NCBI RefSeq assembly: GCF_026967475.1
Contig: NZ_CP114058.1
Coordinates: forward strand, 248,001-312,000
Source of the DNA: Rouxiella chamberiensis
Lineage (GTDB): Bacteria > Pseudomonadota > Gammaproteobacteria > Enterobacterales > Enterobacteriaceae
Length of the DNA stretch: 64,000 nt
Reading direction: 5' to 3'
The position numbers and the translations under genes were made by a program. Shown one piece after another: positions 10,299 to 22,965 of this stretch (positions are counted from its first letter, which is position 1; every line of letters begins with the position of its first letter). Under the pieces are notes generated by a model that saw only the letters and a list, made by a program, of their open reading frames with translations, was not told the DNA's origin and made no database searches.

Positions 10299-10651
10299 TG
10301 ATGTTTCCCCAACTTAATTTAAAGTAATGTTGTGGAGCTAAAGTTTAGTCCATAGACCTTGCTTTAGCCTGTGAGATTCGCACCTGATGATGGTTCAGAG
10401 GCAAACTTCGATGCAACGGGAAGAGCGAAAACCCGCATGAAGAAACAGTATTGCCAGCCCCATGCAAAATCTTTTCCGTTCCTTTTCCATTATGCCGCTA
10501 TTTACCTTGCTGTAACAAATCGGTAAATCGATTCAGCCTCAGGCAATTGTATCAGCGATTAATTTTATGCAGCGAAATAATTGATGGGTTAAATACTAAA
10601 CCTGGCAGGTAAAATCAATCACGAACTGCACCAAACTTTGATGTGGACCAC
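10299..10651 (-). promoter_or_regulatory. ptsH upstream region
   Basis: No coding sequence was recognised between ptsH and the cysK terminator. The stretch should contain the ptsHI-crr promoters. One TGTGA half-site of a CRP box is seen at about 10370, but its partner half does not fit, so I do not assign a CRP site. Confidence 0.4.
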
Positions 10652-10679
10652 AAAAAAGCACCTATCAAGGTGCTTTTTT
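10652..10679. terminator. Terminator after cysK (bidirectional form)
   Basis: AAGCACCT pairs with AGGTGCTT around a four-base loop (10656-10675), flanked by runs of A and T on the two sides. It lies just past the cysK stop in the direction of cysK transcription. Confidence 0.9.
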
Positions 10680-10701
10680 GTTCAATGGAATGGAGATGAC
10701 C

Positions 10702-11667
10702 TTATTGTTGCAATTCTTTTTCCGTAAACAAATCTGCAAACAATGCGGTACTCAGATAGCGCTCGCCGGAAGAGGGCAGAATCACCACAATCGTTTTGTC
10801 GGCATAGTCGGCTTCTTCGGAAAGTTTCACCGCCGCCGCGACCGCTGCACCTGAAGAAATACCGGCCAGAATGCCTTCTTCCTCCATTAAACGACGCGCG
10901 TAATCCATTGATTCATCATTGGTAATCAATGAAACGCGGTCGATAAGCTCCAAGTCCAGGTTGCCTGGAATAAAGCCCGCGCCGATACCCTGAATCTTAT
11001 GTGGACCCGGCTTGACTTCCTGACCGGCCAGCGTCTGGGTAATGACCGGCGAATCGGTAGGTTCCACGGCAACCAGCGTAATGCTGCTCTTCCTACTTTT
11101 CAGAAAACGCCCAGCCCCTGTAATGGTGCCGCCGGTTCCTACACCTGCAATCAGCACGTCAACGTCACCGTCGGTATCTTCCCAGATTTCAGGACCGGTG
11201 GTTTTCTCGTGGATAGCCGGGTTTGCCGGATTGCTGAACTGCTGAAGGATAAGATAACGGTTCGGATCGCTTGCCTGAATCTCTTCGGCCTTGGCGATGG
11301 CACCTTTCATGCCCTTGGCACCTTCGGTCAGCACCAGATTGGCACCCAGTGCTTTCAGCAGCTTGCGACGCTCGACGCTCATGGTTTCGGGCATGGTCAG
11401 CGTCAGCTTGTAGCCGCGCGCGGCCGCCACGTAGGCCAGTGCGATACCGGTGTTGCCGCTCGTCGGCTCGACAAGCTCAATGTCTTTGGTCAGGACGCCG
11501 CTTTTTTCGGCTTCCCAAATCATGTTGGCGCCGATACGACATTTAACACTAAAGCTCGGATTGCGTGATTCGACCTTGGCGAGAATGCGGCCATTACCGA
11601 TACGATTCAGGCGCACCAGCGGCGTATGGCCGATGGTTAATGAATTGTCTTCAAAGATCTTGCTCAT
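10702..11667 (-). CDS. cysK: Cysteine synthase A
   Basis: This PLP enzyme makes cysteine from O-acetylserine and sulfide and is the main aerobic isoform. The 321 residues follow E. coli CysK nearly throughout. PLP lysine Lys42 lies in [11 protein letters not shown], and the phosphate loop PTSGNTG, GVGTGGT and the C-terminal [16 protein letters not shown] are all present. With cysM and cysPTWA it makes this stretch rich in sulfur assimilation genes. The gene is on the same strand as cysZ but about 150 bases away. Confidence 0.97.
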   Translation of the reverse strand: MSKIFEDNSLTIGHTPLVRLNRIGNGRILAKVESRNPSFSVKCRIGANMIWEAEKSGVLTKDIELVEPTSGNTGIALAYVAAARGYKLTLTMPETMSVERRKLLKALGANLVLTEGAKGMKGAIAKAEEIQASDPNRYLILQQFSNPANPAIHEKTTGPEIWEDTDGDVDVLIAGVGTGGTITGAGRFLKSRKSSITLVAVEPTDSPVITQTLAGQEVKPGPHKIQGIGAGFIPGNLDLELIDRVSLITNDESMDYARRLMEEEGILAGISSGAAVAAAVKLSEEADYADKTIVVILPSSGERYLSTALFADLFTEKELQQ

Positions 11668-11821
11668 AACCGTGTCTACCTTATGTCGTAATCTTTTGAT
11701 GATATTGTTATGAAATTAAGAGGAATCCACAAAAAGCATACTCGAACGTTTACCCCAGTGAAGTAAACAATTGGTATATGTTATGTGTTTCCGAAATAAG
11801 TTTTTATTTTAGTACAAAACC

Positions 11822-12569
11822 CTAACGCCTGACGTGCACATCGCGGTAACGATCGACCCACATTGCCGTCGCCCCGCACACCGCCACCGGCAAAATCAGC
11901 AGATTCAGCACGGGCACCAGCGTAAATATGCTTACCAGCGCGCCAAATTGCAGGTTGTCGACCTTGTTGCGGCCAAGCGAGCGGCGCATGTCGGCAAAGC
12001 TAACCTTGTGGTTGTCAAAAGGGTAGTCGCAATACTGGATGCTCAGCATCCAGGCGCTGAAAAAGAACCACAGGATCGGGGCCAGGGTTTGGCCTACGCC
12101 CGGAATAAAATGCAGAATCAGCAGCAGCAGGGCGCGTGGCAGGTAGTAGGCCAGCTTTTGCATCTCGCGCTTCATGATGCGCGGCAGATCTTTCATGATG
12201 CCCCAGATGCCGCTGTCGGGAATGGATTTTCCGGTCAGACGGGCTTCGAGCTGCTCTGCCAGTAATCCGCTGAAAGGCGCGGCAATGAGATTGGCAAGCG
12301 TGCTGAAGAAGAAGCTGAACACCAGCAGCACGGAGGCCACGGCAATCGGCCAGATGAGGTAGTCCAGCCAGCGCAGCCACTCGGGAACATGGCGCATTAG
12401 CGCGGGGATCCATTCACCCAATCTATTAAACAACCACCAGAAACGCGCCGCCCATCAGCACCACGTTGACCAGCAGCGGGATAATCACGAAACGGCGAAT
12501 TCCAGGCAGGGAGATGAGTTTCCAACCCTGGGTAAAATAGTGCACTCCATTGACATCGGATGACGACAT
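11822..12569 (-). CDS. cysZ: Sulfate transporter CysZ (frameshifted)
   Basis: CysZ is an inner-membrane sulfate channel that feeds cysteine synthesis. From ATG 12569 the frame reads [20 protein letters not shown]... to MGGAF and then breaks, because an extra base (G at 12440 on the given strand) shifts WWLF out of frame. Removing it joins the main part [11 protein letters not shown]...[15 protein letters not shown]. The repaired protein has 248 residues, as in the family. As given, only a 203-residue protein from an internal start at 12433 is open. Conserved blocks include [20 protein letters not shown] and [14 protein letters not shown]. Confidence 0.88.
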
Positions 12570-12775
12570 AAAAGAAATTTTCTCTCTCTATTGAATAGGC
12601 TGGGCTATCATATCGATATGATTTTGCACTGACTAGGCACTTGTTGGCTGAAAAATAGTCAAAAAGGATGCAACAATCATCTTTATTAGCATAAAACTGT
12701 GTCCAGACTTGCACTTATCAACTCAGCCAAATAGAGTTAGATAGGTGAATGTTTGCCGCGTTGGCAATGAATTAT

Positions 12776-12897
12776 TACCCAAAAGCATTCGAGACGCGGG
12801 TAGGCGGCAATCACACGTATTCCTGGGAGCTTAGCCAACTAAGTGATTAGGGTAAGTGGAAGAAGCCGACGCCTTGTATTTCGAAGGATGATGGATA
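12776..12897. repeat. ERIC-like palindromic repeat
   Basis: The segment follows the 127-bp ERIC (IRU) consensus in diverged form. The centre reads CTGGGAGCTTA, seven bases, AAGTGATTAGGG, matching the two core arms on which ERIC primers are based. The flanks TACCCAAAAGCATTCGAG and GCCTTGTATTTCGAAGGATGATGG match the outer arms. It lies between the divergent cysZ and zipA genes, inside the probable zipA leader, and ends about 20 bases before the zipA start. Confidence 0.8.
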
Positions 12898-12916
12898 AAG
12901 AACAACAGAGATAGCA

Positions 12917-14017
12917 ATGATGCAGGACTTGCGTCTGATATTAATCGTTGTTGGTGCGATCGCCATAATAGCGTTGTTATTGCACGGTTTGTGGACCAGC
13001 CGTAAAGAACGCTCTTCGCTTTTTCGCGATCGTCCAGCTAAACGAGTGAAAAAAGAACGAGAGCAATCCCCGAACGAAGACTTCGTTGATGGGGTGGGAG
13101 AAGTGCGCGTGCGCTCGGCCCATCCACATGACGAACCTACGATGGGAAGCTATGACGAAGCTGAGAAGTTTGCCCCGATGCATGCCGATCCCAAGCGCGC
13201 ACTGCAGGCACCTGCCCAGCCTCAGCCGGCCCAACATCAGCCAGCACAACCTCAACCTGCGCAGCATCAGCCAGGCCAGCCGTCGCCGGTTCAGGCCCAG
13301 CCTGATGCCCAGCGACCAGCCCAGCAGGCACCGCAGCAGCGTCCCGCGCCTTCACAGGCACCGGTTCAGCCGCCGCAGCCAGCCGCACATTACGATGACC
13401 CGCTGTTAAGCGGCTACTCGGCGGCCGATACTGCCTACGCGCCAGCCGAGCCTGTTGCTCAGCCTGCCCGCGAGCATACGGCACCTGTGCCACCGGCTGA
13501 AATCCATGCCGACGCTGCACCTGCCGCGCGCGCCGAACCTCAGCCTTTCGCGCTAGCCGAGCCTGAAGAACAGGACGAGCCGGTGAGAGAGAAACTGAAA
13601 GAAACGGTTCTTGTGCTGCACGTTGCCGCACATCATGGCGGTGTCATTGGCGGTGAAGTCTTGCTGCAAAGCGTCTTGCAGGCCGGTTTCCAGTTTGGTG
13701 CGATGAACATCTTCCATCGCCACGTCAGCCCTTCCGGCAGCGGTCCCGTGCTGTTCAGTCTGGCCAACATGGTGAAACCGGGTTCCTTCGACCCCGAGAA
13801 TATGTCTGATTTCTCGACCCCCGGCATTACGCTGTTCATGATGGTGCCCTGCTTCGGCGATGCCCATCAGAACTTCAAACTGCTGCTTCAGTCTGCCCAG
13901 CGCATTGCTGACGACGTGGGAGCCGTAGTGTGGGATGACGAACGTCGGATGATTACGCCGCAGAAGCTCGAAACCTATAAAGCGCGTATCCGCGAAGTGC
14001 TGGAAAATACCGCCTAG
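12917..14017 (+). CDS. zipA: Cell division protein ZipA
   Basis: ZipA anchors the FtsZ ring to the inner membrane. The protein has 366 residues: an N-terminal membrane segment (about 6-27), a charged stretch (28-55), and a long proline/glutamine-rich linker (about 97-160) with tandem [10 protein letters not shown] units. The globular FtsZ-binding domain follows (about 225-366: [54 protein letters not shown]). The linker is repetitive at the DNA level, so its length may vary between strains. The order cysZ-zipA-ligA is the enteric norm. Confidence 0.96.
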   Translation: MMQDLRLILIVVGAIAIIALLLHGLWTSRKERSSLFRDRPAKRVKKEREQSPNEDFVDGVGEVRVRSAHPHDEPTMGSYDEAEKFAPMHADPKRALQAPAQPQPAQHQPAQPQPAQHQPGQPSPVQAQPDAQRPAQQAPQQRPAPSQAPVQPPQPAAHYDDPLLSGYSAADTAYAPAEPVAQPAREHTAPVPPAEIHADAAPAARAEPQPFALAEPEEQDEPVREKLKETVLVLHVAAHHGGVIGGEVLLQSVLQAGFQFGAMNIFHRHVSPSGSGPVLFSLANMVKPGSFDPENMSDFSTPGITLFMMVPCFGDAHQNFKLLLQSAQRIADDVGAVVWDDERRMITPQKLETYKARIREVLENTA

Positions 14018-14065
14018 TTCTTCGCTCACGCCGCAGGATGAGCTAAAATCTGACACACTTCTACT

Positions 14066-14098
14066 AACCCTCGCATGTTGGCATGTCGAGGGTTTTTT
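14066..14098 (+). terminator. Terminator between zipA and ligA
   Basis: AACCCTCG at 14066-14073 pairs with CGAGGGTT at 14087-14094, with inner CATG repeats and a final run of six T. Confidence 0.85.
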
Positions 14099-14114
14099 AT
14101 CTTCAAGATGGTGA

Positions 14115-16147
<2,033 letters not shown>

Positions 16148-16152
16148 TCAGG

Positions 16153-16434
16153 ATGGAAAAAGAGAATCTGATCGACATTGCCAATACGGTCATGCCTTTC
16201 GGTAAATATCAGGGGCGGGTATTAATCGACCTGCCTGAAGAGTATTTGCTGTGGTTCGCCCGAAAGGGCGAATTTCCGGAAGGGAAACTAGGCATGCTGA
16301 TGGAAATGGCGCTCGCCATTAAAATCGAAGGTCTTCAGGATTTGCTGACCCCGCTGAAACGCGGGGCCAATGCGGCATCGTCCCCTCAGAAGATGCCGTA
16401 TAACGAAAAGTATTCAGACAACGACGAGCGCTAA
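16153..16434 (+). CDS. DUF3820 family protein
   Basis: A small protein of 93 residues starting 5 bases after the repaired ligA stop, probably co-transcribed with it. The core MPFGKYQGRVLIDLPEEYLLWFARKGEFP-GKLGMLMEMALAIKIEG is the DUF3820 signature, often found as a short stand-alone protein in gammaproteobacteria. The function is not established. The C-terminal 25 residues are polar and probably disordered. Confidence 0.75.
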   Translation: MEKENLIDIANTVMPFGKYQGRVLIDLPEEYLLWFARKGEFPEGKLGMLMEMALAIKIEGLQDLLTPLKRGANAASSPQKMPYNEKYSDNDER

Positions 16435-16450
16435 CCTCGCGCCCAGAGTT

Positions 16451-17478
16451 TTAGTTTACTTTTGCCTGCGTCTTGACGGCGGGGGCTGCCTGCTGCAGCT
16501 TTTCGTTTTCCAGCTTTAGCTGTTTGTCGTGATAGCGCTTGGCGAGTACGGCGCAAATCATCAGCTGAACCTGATGGAAAATCATCAGCGGCAGTACCAT
16601 CATGCCGATTGCGCTGACCGGGAACAGAATATTGGCCAGCGGAATGCCGTTGGCCAGACTCTTTTGGAACCACAGAAGACGATGGTGATTTCGTCGGCTT
16701 TCGAGAAGCCCATCCAGCGCGCCATATAGGTGTTGAAAACAATCACCAGTGCGACCAGCACGATACACACCCCAACGATAAACGCGAACGATCCCAGCCC
16801 AACCTTGTGCCAAATTCCCTGCGTAACGGCTTCGCTGAAGGCGGTATAGACCACCAGCAGAATCGAGGTGCGGTCCGTCTTGCCAATGATTTTCTTATGC
16901 TTATCGACAAATTTGCCAATCCACGGACGCAGCAGGTGACCGGCAATAAACGGCACCAGCAACTGCAATACGATGTGCCACACCTGATCCAGACTGCTGC
17001 CCGTATCGCCCTGAACATGCATCAGCACGCTGACCAGCAGCGGGGATACAAATATACCCAGCAGGCTGGACGCCGACGCGCTGCACACGGCGGCGGCTAC
17101 GTTACCGCCTGCCATCGAGGTAAAGGCAATGGCCGACTGCACGGTCGCAGGCAGTACGCAAAGGTAGAGGAAGCCGGTGTAGATCTCGGGGCTGACATCG
17201 ACCGGATGCCACCACTGGAACAACAGACCCAGAATCGGGAACAGGATAAAGGTGCTGAACATCACCCAGAGATGCAGACGCCAGTTGTTGCTGCCTTCGA
17301 GAATCGCGGCCCGCGACAGTTTTGCGCCGTGCATAAAGAACAGGAGGCCGATGGCAAAGATGGTCAAGTCATTGAAGACGGTGATGTAAATGCCCTGAGC
17401 GGGCAGCAGTGTCGCTAAAATAACGGTCGCGACCAGCATCAGAGTAAAGGTATCGGGCAAAAAACGCAGGGCTTTCAT
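16451..17478 (-). CDS. yfeH: Bile acid:sodium symporter family transporter YfeH (frameshifted)
   Basis: A ten-helix membrane protein of the SBF-like family (YfeH/P7). The N-terminal frame (from ATG 17478) covers about 260 residues with LLFFMHGAKLSR and AIAFTSMAGGNVAAAVCSASASSLLGIF. It then shifts at a run of four T at 16662-16665, where five are expected. After repair it continues GSKKSLANGIPLANILFP-SAIGMMVLPLMIFHQVQLM to a stop at 16451. The repaired protein has about 342 residues. Substrate is unknown. Divergent pairing with the LysR gene yfeR is as in E. coli. Confidence 0.87.
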
Positions 17479-17573
17479 GGCTGTCTCGATAATGAAGAAG
17501 TAATGCGGCTATTCTGTGCTTTTCGCGTAGAATTATAAAATTGATTTATTTAATCCATTAATGAATTATTTTC

Positions 17574-18503
17574 ATGAACTATTCGCTCAAGCAGCTCAAG
17601 ATATTTATTGCCGTGGCGCGTCACGGCAGTTTTAGCCGGACCGGCGAGATGATTGGGCTGAGTCAATCGGCCATTAGCCACAATATTAAAGAGCTGGAAG
17701 GCGAAATGGGTGTGCGCCTGCTCGACCGTACCACACGGGAAGTGGCGCTGACCGACGCAGGTCGCCGCCTTGCCAACCGCGTGGAGCCTCTGCTCGATGA
17801 ACTGCACGCGATGCTGCTGGACACCCGCAGTTTTGGTACGGAGCAGAATGGCCGGGTTCGCGTTGCCTCCAGTCAAACCATCTCGGCACATCTCATGCCA
17901 CAATGCATTGCCAGCAGCGGTGACCTGTTTCCTGATATTCAGATCTTGCTCAGGGATCAATCACAGCAACAGGTGCTGAACAGTGTGCGCAATGCGGAGG
18001 TCGATTTCGGCATTGTTATCGATCCCGGTTATTGCAACGATCTCGATACCGAAATTATTCTGCACGAACCCTTCCTGCTGCTGTGTCACGAAGATAATCC
18101 GCTCGCCGCGAAGGAACAGGTGCCGTGGACGGCGCTGAACGAGGCAAGGTTGGTTCTGCAGGATTATTCATCCGGCAGTCGTCAACTGATTGACCGCGCC
18201 TTTGCCGAATTATCAGTAAAAAATCAGGTTGTTCAGGAGATAGGCCATCCGGCAACGCTGTATCCGATGGTGGAAGCGGGGATCGGCATCAGCGTATTGC
18301 CTGCCCTGGCGCTGCCTCTGCCGTCGGGAAGCCGACTGGTCATCCGCCCGCTGGTGCCCGAAGTGAATCGTGCCCTGATGCTGGTCAAACGTAAAAACCG
18401 TTCTCTGTCGCCTGCTGCGCGAGCTATCTGGCAGGTGGTCAAGCAGCAGGCGCAGATTTTGACCGACAAACGCAAAAAATACGGGTTAGATTTCAATCCG
18501 TAA
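17574..18503 (+). CDS. yfeR: LysR-family transcriptional regulator YfeR
   Basis: A LysR-type regulator of 309 residues with an N-terminal winged helix ([38 protein letters not shown]) and a substrate-binding effector domain from about residue 90. It is transcribed divergently from yfeH with about 95 bases between, the classical arrangement for a regulator and its target. In Salmonella, YfeR is reported to respond to low osmolarity and control yfeH. The last 18 bases overlap the end of the convergent next gene. Confidence 0.88.
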   Translation: MNYSLKQLKIFIAVARHGSFSRTGEMIGLSQSAISHNIKELEGEMGVRLLDRTTREVALTDAGRRLANRVEPLLDELHAMLLDTRSFGTEQNGRVRVASSQTISAHLMPQCIASSGDLFPDIQILLRDQSQQQVLNSVRNAEVDFGIVIDPGYCNDLDTEIILHEPFLLLCHEDNPLAAKEQVPWTALNEARLVLQDYSSGSRQLIDRAFAELSVKNQVVQEIGHPATLYPMVEAGIGISVLPALALPLPSGSRLVIRPLVPEVNRALMLVKRKNRSLSPAARAIWQVVKQQAQILTDKRKKYGLDFNP

Positions 18504-19028
18504 GTCGGGCCAGCGTGTGGTCCAGCCTTTTTCGCGTGCGCGTGAAAGCAGTATCTCGGGCATGCCGTGTCGAGGATTGGCGCTGATGGTGAAGGCAAAC
18601 AGACTGTCGACGCCCAGCGGGGCGACCAGCTCGAGGGCGTCCTGCGCATTGAGCCGCACACCTATCGCCGTCTCTTTTTCTACCCAGTAGCTAATGGCAT
18701 CACGCGTAGAATGATAGGGCGCACGGCCATATTTGAGATGCATGCGGGCCTGATTCTTGACCGACCACGGCAGCGCAAGCAACGCCTTTAACTGCTGTTC
18801 ATGGCGGCTGTCTGTCTCGGGACTAAGGTCGTGAGGATTAAAATACACCACGTCGATATCGTTGAGCGGGGTGGTCTGCGCATGCCGATGCAGGCGATCC
18901 CACACCAGATTGCGCACAAAGCCTGCCGCGAGACACACATCGTGCAGACCCAGCGTCTGTACCGCCCGCAGCGCCCGCATCCGCATGTCATCTTGTGCAA
19001 TCCATTCCAATATCTGCTGTTCGCTCAT
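18486..19028 (-). CDS. Nucleotidyltransferase family protein (DUF925 / NTP_transf_6 type)
   Basis: 180 residues from ATG 19028, which has AGGGGA 7 bases upstream. The start [17 protein letters not shown] is preferred over an upstream in-frame ATG without a ribosome site. The core [15 protein letters not shown]...[10 protein letters not shown] is the nucleotidyltransferase fold with G-x-R-N and a D-x-D metal-binding pair. A C-terminal [17 protein letters not shown] is typical of the family. The nucleotide and the target are unknown. Confidence 0.8.
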   Translation of the reverse strand: MSEQQILEWIAQDDMRMRALRAVQTLGLHDVCLAAGFVRNLVWDRLHRHAQTTPLNDIDVVYFNPHDLSPETDSRHEQQLKALLALPWSVKNQARMHLKYGRAPYHSTRDAISYWVEKETAIGVRLNAQDALELVAPLGVDSLFAFTISANPRHGMPEILLSRAREKGWTTRWPDLRIEI

Positions 19029-19166
19029 CAAATTCCCCTTGTCCTGGTCTGCCTTCATCCTAGCAAAGATAAATGACACGCCTGTGAGGATGGCCGCGAA
19101 ATAGGCCCCACAATGTGGTCACGCACCGTTACAGACGCAAGGTGTGACGGCACGCGCCAAAATGAG

Positions 19167-19181
19167 GCACAACAAAGGTGA
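19167..19181 (+). promoter_or_regulatory. Candidate NtrC-type enhancer site
   Basis: GCACA, five bases, GGTGA matches the NtrC consensus GCACC-N5-GGTGC with one mismatch per half. It lies about 40 bases upstream of the sigma-54 promoter at 19220-19235. Confidence 0.45.
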
Positions 19182-19219
19182 TGCACAGGTCTTGGCCTGT
19201 CAATCCGCGCTGCATAAGT

Positions 19220-19235
19220 TGGTACAGCCCTTGCA
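19220..19235 (+). promoter_or_regulatory. Sigma-54 promoter of eat-eutBC
   Basis: TGGTACAGCCCTTGCA fits the -24/-12 consensus TGGCAC-N5-TTGCA with one mismatch and correct spacing. Transcription would start near 19247, about 24 bases before the eat start codon, leaving room for a ribosome site. This points to nitrogen-limitation control of ethanolamine use. Confidence 0.75.
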
Positions 19236-19270
19236 GGATAGAAGCACTTCGTCACGCTGGGGAATCAAAC

Positions 19271-20680
19271 ATGCAAAAAACAACGGCAACGCCCGTGCTC
19301 AAACGCACGCTGGGCAGTTTTCATCTGTGGGGAATCGCCGTGGGACTGGTGATCTCCGGGGAGTATTTTGGCTGGAGTTATGGCTGGGCGCAGGCCGGTA
19401 CGCTGGGGTTTCTCATTACCGCATTAGTGATAGCCGCGATGTACTGCGCCTTTATTTTCAGCTTTACCGAGCTGACCACGTCGATTCCCCACGCGGGCGG
19501 GCCTTTTGCCTACGCCTATCGCGCCTTTGGACCCACCGGCGGTTTTATTGCCGGATTCGCAACACTTGTTGAGTTTGTCTTCGCGCCACCGGCCATTGCC
19601 ATGGCGATTGGTGCCTACCTCAATGTGCAGTTTCCGGCCATCGACCCCAAATGGGTGGCCGTGGGCGCCTATCTGGTCTTTATGACGCTCAATATTCTGG
19701 GTGTGAGCATCGCCGCCACCTTCGAGTTACTGGTTACGCTGCTTGCCATCTTTGAACTGCTGGTATTTATGGGCGTGGTCGCACCGGGATTCGAGATGGC
19801 GAACTTTACGCACGGCGGTTGGGCAGGCAGCGACACCTTTACCCCGGCGGCATTTTCGGGAATGTTTGCCGCCATTCCGTTCGCCATCTGGTTCTTCCTG
19901 GCCATCGAAGGGGCATCGATGGCGGCCGAAGAAGCCAAAGATCCACAGCAAACCATCCCGAAAGCCTTTATCGGCGGCATTCTTACCTTAACCGTGCTGG
20001 CGCTCGGGGTGATGCTGTTTGCCGGTGGCGTAGGGGACTGGAGCAAGCTCTCCAACATCAACGACCCGCTGCCGCAGGCGATGAAACTGATTGTCGGCAG
20101 TAACAGCGGCTGGCTGCATATGCTGGTCTGGCTCGGACTTTTCGGGCTGATTGCCTCGTTTCACGGCATCATCATGGGATATTCGCGGCAGATTTTTGCG
20201 CTGGCGCGGGCGGGATATCTGCCCAGGCGGCTCGCGACGGTGAATGCGCGCTTTCAGACCCCGCATCTGGGCATTATTGCCGGCGGCGTAGTCGGCATCG
20301 CCGCCATCTTCTCGGATCAGCTGATAGTGATTGGCGGCTTGCCGCTGACCGCCAATATTGTGACCATGTCGGTGTTCGGCGCCATCGTAATGTATATTAT
20401 TTCCATGGCGGCGCTGTTCAAGCTGCGCCGCAGCGAGCCTCGGCTGATTCGTCCGTTTCGTGCGCCGCTGTATCCCTTTGCGCCCGCTCTGGCGCTAGTG
20501 CTGGCCTTGGTCTGTCTTGGCGCGATGATCTACTACAACACTTTACTGTTCCTGATTTTTGCCGCCATGATGCTGCTGGCCTATGCCTGGTTCAGGCTGA
20601 CCCATCAGGCCCGCAGCGATGCGGCTTCCGACCCGCAGCTTAGGGGTTTAAAACCGGCTCCGGTGAAAAGCACTAAATAA
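19271..20680 (+). CDS. eat: Ethanolamine permease
   Basis: An APC-superfamily amino acid/amine permease with about 12 membrane segments, 469 residues from ATG 19271 (GGGGA about 8 bases upstream). GLVISGEYFGWSYGW, SIPHAGGPFAYAYRAFGP and AIEGASMAAEEAKDPQQTIPKAF are typical of the Eat ethanolamine permease. It is the first gene of an operon with eutB and eutC, 20 bases from eutB. No microcompartment shell genes are present, so this is the short Eut pathway used for nitrogen. Confidence 0.9.
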   Translation: MQKTTATPVLKRTLGSFHLWGIAVGLVISGEYFGWSYGWAQAGTLGFLITALVIAAMYCAFIFSFTELTTSIPHAGGPFAYAYRAFGPTGGFIAGFATLVEFVFAPPAIAMAIGAYLNVQFPAIDPKWVAVGAYLVFMTLNILGVSIAATFELLVTLLAIFELLVFMGVVAPGFEMANFTHGGWAGSDTFTPAAFSGMFAAIPFAIWFFLAIEGASMAAEEAKDPQQTIPKAFIGGILTLTVLALGVMLFAGGVGDWSKLSNINDPLPQAMKLIVGSNSGWLHMLVWLGLFGLIASFHGIIMGYSRQIFALARAGYLPRRLATVNARFQTPHLGIIAGGVVGIAAIFSDQLIVIGGLPLTANIVTMSVFGAIVMYIISMAALFKLRRSEPRLIRPFRAPLYPFAPALALVLALVCLGAMIYYNTLLFLIFAAMMLLAYAWFRLTHQARSDAASDPQLRGLKPAPVKSTK

Positions 20681-20700
20681 CCGGCTTTCGAGGGAGTGAT

Positions 20701-22089
20701 ATGTTTCAGACCACGTTAAGCCACCGCAGCTATCAGTTTCGCGACCTGCGTGAGTTGATGGCCAAGGCGTCTCCGGCGCGTTCGGGTGACTATCTTGCAG
20801 AAATTGCCGCCGACAGCGCAGAGGAGCGCATGGCGGCAAAGATGGCGCTCGCCGAGGTGCCGCTCAAGACCTTTTTGCAACAGGTGCTGATTCCCTACGA
20901 AGATGACGAGGTCACGCGGTTAATCATCGACAGCCATGACGCCGCCGCTTTCGCTGAAATTTCGCATCTGACGGTGGGGGATTTCCGCGACTGGCTGCTC
21001 GGCGAAGAGACAGATTCCACCGTGCTGGCGCGCGTCGCCAAAGGCATTACCCCTGAAATGGCGGCCGCCGTCAGCAAATTGATGCGTAATCAGGACCTGA
21101 TTCTGGTGGCCAAAAAATGTCGGGTGATCACCCGTTTTCGCAACACCATCGGGTTGCCGGGGCACATGAGCGTGCGGCTGCAACCGAATCATCCCACCGA
21201 TAATCTTCAGGGCATCGCGGCAAGTATGCTCGACGGGCTGCTGTATGGCTCCGGTGACGCCGTCATCGGCATTAATCCGGCCAGCGACAGCCTGCCGCTG
21301 CTGGAAAATCTCAACTACATGCTGGATGACGTGATAAGCCGCTTCGAGATCCCGACGCAGTCCTGCATTCTGACCCACGTTACCAACACGATTCGGCTGG
21401 TGGAGCGCGGCGCGCCGGTGGATTTGGTGTTTCAGTCCATTGCCGGGAGCGAAGCGGCCAATAGCGGATTTGGCATTAATCTGGCCCTGCTGGAAGAAGC
21501 GCAGCAGGCGGCGCTGAGCCTGAACCGTGGCACGCTCGGCGATAACGTGATGTATTTCGAAACCGGACAGGGCAGTTGCCTGTCGGCGAACGCGCATTTC
21601 GGCGTCGATCAACAGACCTGCGAGGCGCGGGCCTACGCCATCGCGCGCCGCTTTTCGCCGCTGCTGGTCAATACCGTGGTGGGGTTTATCGGACCGGAAT
21701 ACCTTTATGACGGCAAGCAGATTATTCGCGCGGGTCTGGAGGATCATTTCTGCGGAAAACTGCTTGGCGTGCCGCTGGGGTGTGATGTCTGTTATACCAA
21801 TCACGCCGAAGCGGATCAGGACGACATGGACACGCTGCTCACGCTGCTCGGCACCGCCGGATTGACCTTCCTGATTGGCGTGCCCGGCGCGGACGATATC
21901 ATGCTGAACTATCAGAGCACCTCCTTTCACGACGCCCTCTATATTCGCGAGCTTTTGGGCCTGAAACATGCGCCCGAATTCGGGGCATGGCTGGAAAAAA
22001 TGCAGATTATCGACCCCGCGGGCAGGCTGCGCGACACCCGTGCGTCTCATCCGCTGTTGATGCATCTGCCGCAGCTGGGAGGTCGTTGA
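20701..22089 (+). CDS. eutB: Ethanolamine ammonia-lyase large subunit
   Basis: EutB with EutC forms the adenosylcobalamin-dependent lyase that converts ethanolamine to acetaldehyde and ammonia. The 462-residue protein has the conserved [54 protein letters not shown] and [19 protein letters not shown] segments. GAGGGAGTG lies just before the start. The stop overlaps the eutC start (TGATG). The cofactor must come from elsewhere, since no eutA/eutT genes are nearby. Confidence 0.95.
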   Translation: MFQTTLSHRSYQFRDLRELMAKASPARSGDYLAEIAADSAEERMAAKMALAEVPLKTFLQQVLIPYEDDEVTRLIIDSHDAAAFAEISHLTVGDFRDWLLGEETDSTVLARVAKGITPEMAAAVSKLMRNQDLILVAKKCRVITRFRNTIGLPGHMSVRLQPNHPTDNLQGIAASMLDGLLYGSGDAVIGINPASDSLPLLENLNYMLDDVISRFEIPTQSCILTHVTNTIRLVERGAPVDLVFQSIAGSEAANSGFGINLALLEEAQQAALSLNRGTLGDNVMYFETGQGSCLSANAHFGVDQQTCEARAYAIARRFSPLLVNTVVGFIGPEYLYDGKQIIRAGLEDHFCGKLLGVPLGCDVCYTNHAEADQDDMDTLLTLLGTAGLTFLIGVPGADDIMLNYQSTSFHDALYIRELLGLKHAPEFGAWLEKMQIIDPAGRLRDTRASHPLLMHLPQLGGR

Positions 22090-22906
22090 TGAGCAAGAAA
22101 GATGACAAACCCGCCTTGCCGTCGGTACACCTGAATCCTTGGCAGACACTCAGACAGTTTACCGCCGCGCGGATTGCGCTCGGGCGAACCGGCGCAAGTC
22201 TGCCAACCGATGAAGTGCTGCGTTTTGGCATGGCACATGCGCAGGCGCGCGATGCAGTGCATCAGCCGTTTAATAGCCAGAACTTGAGCCTGAACTTCAG
22301 GCGCTCGGCCTCAAGACGCTGCGCGTCGACAGTGCCGCACCCGATCGTACCACCTACCTTTGCCGTCCTGATCTTGGCCGCAAGCTGTCTCAGGAAAGTC
22401 GCGCGTTTTTGCGTGCATTACCGGCGCAGGATATCGATTTGCTGCTGGTGGTCGCCGACGGACTGTCGTCCAAAGCCGTACACCGGCAGGCTGTGCCGCT
22501 GATCACCGCGCTGTTGCCTCACCTGCGTGCGCTGGGTATCAAGGTGGGGCCTGTTGTGTTGGCGCATCAGTCGCGCGTTGCGCTCGGCGACGACATTGCC
22601 GAAACCATGAAGGCGAAGGCCGTGGCGATTTTGCTCGGCGAGCGCCCCGGACTCTCTTCGCCCGACAGCCTGGGCATTTATATGACCTGGGGACCCCACA
22701 CGCGCCGTAGGGAGTCGGAACGTAACTGCATTTCCAATGTACGCCCCGAAGGTCTGGATTATCCTCAGGCGGCCTTCAAACTCGCGTGGCTGCTGGAACA
22801 GGCCTTTGTCCGACGATTGTCCGGCGTCGACCTCAAAGACGAAAGTGATAATGCAACCATCCCGGATTTCACCTCGAAAGCGGACAACTTATCGGGAGAG
22901 GGGTAG
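22089..22906 (+). CDS. eutC: Ethanolamine ammonia-lyase small subunit (frameshifted)
   Basis: Small subunit of the B12-dependent ammonia-lyase. The frame from ATG 22089 reads [32 protein letters not shown] to HQPFNSQ and then shifts near 22280. One base (a G after CAG) appears to be missing. Adding it yields [37 protein letters not shown] and joins the open downstream frame with [46 protein letters not shown] and [12 protein letters not shown]. The repaired length is 272 residues, slightly shorter than E. coli. If the shift were real, the lyase would be inactive. Confidence 0.88.
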
Positions 22907-22965
22907 AGAGGACTGCACACACGGCGTTGAATAGGTCGCCTCGCCGTGCGCGCAGCGCTGCATCA

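Noticed and set aside
10365..10385. Possible CRP site before ptsH
   Set aside because: Only one TGTGA half matches; the second half is out of phase and differs at several bases.
11822..12433. Short CysZ starting at an internal ATG
   Set aside because: The missing N-terminus is present upstream in another phase, so a frameshift explains it better than a short form.
13200..13400. Repetitive DNA in zipA as a separate repeat element
   Set aside because: The repeats code for the Pro/Gln-rich linker that ZipA proteins normally have.
20920..22149. 409-codon frame opposite eutB
   Set aside because: eutB is certain. This frame is an antisense shadow without a domain or ribosome site.
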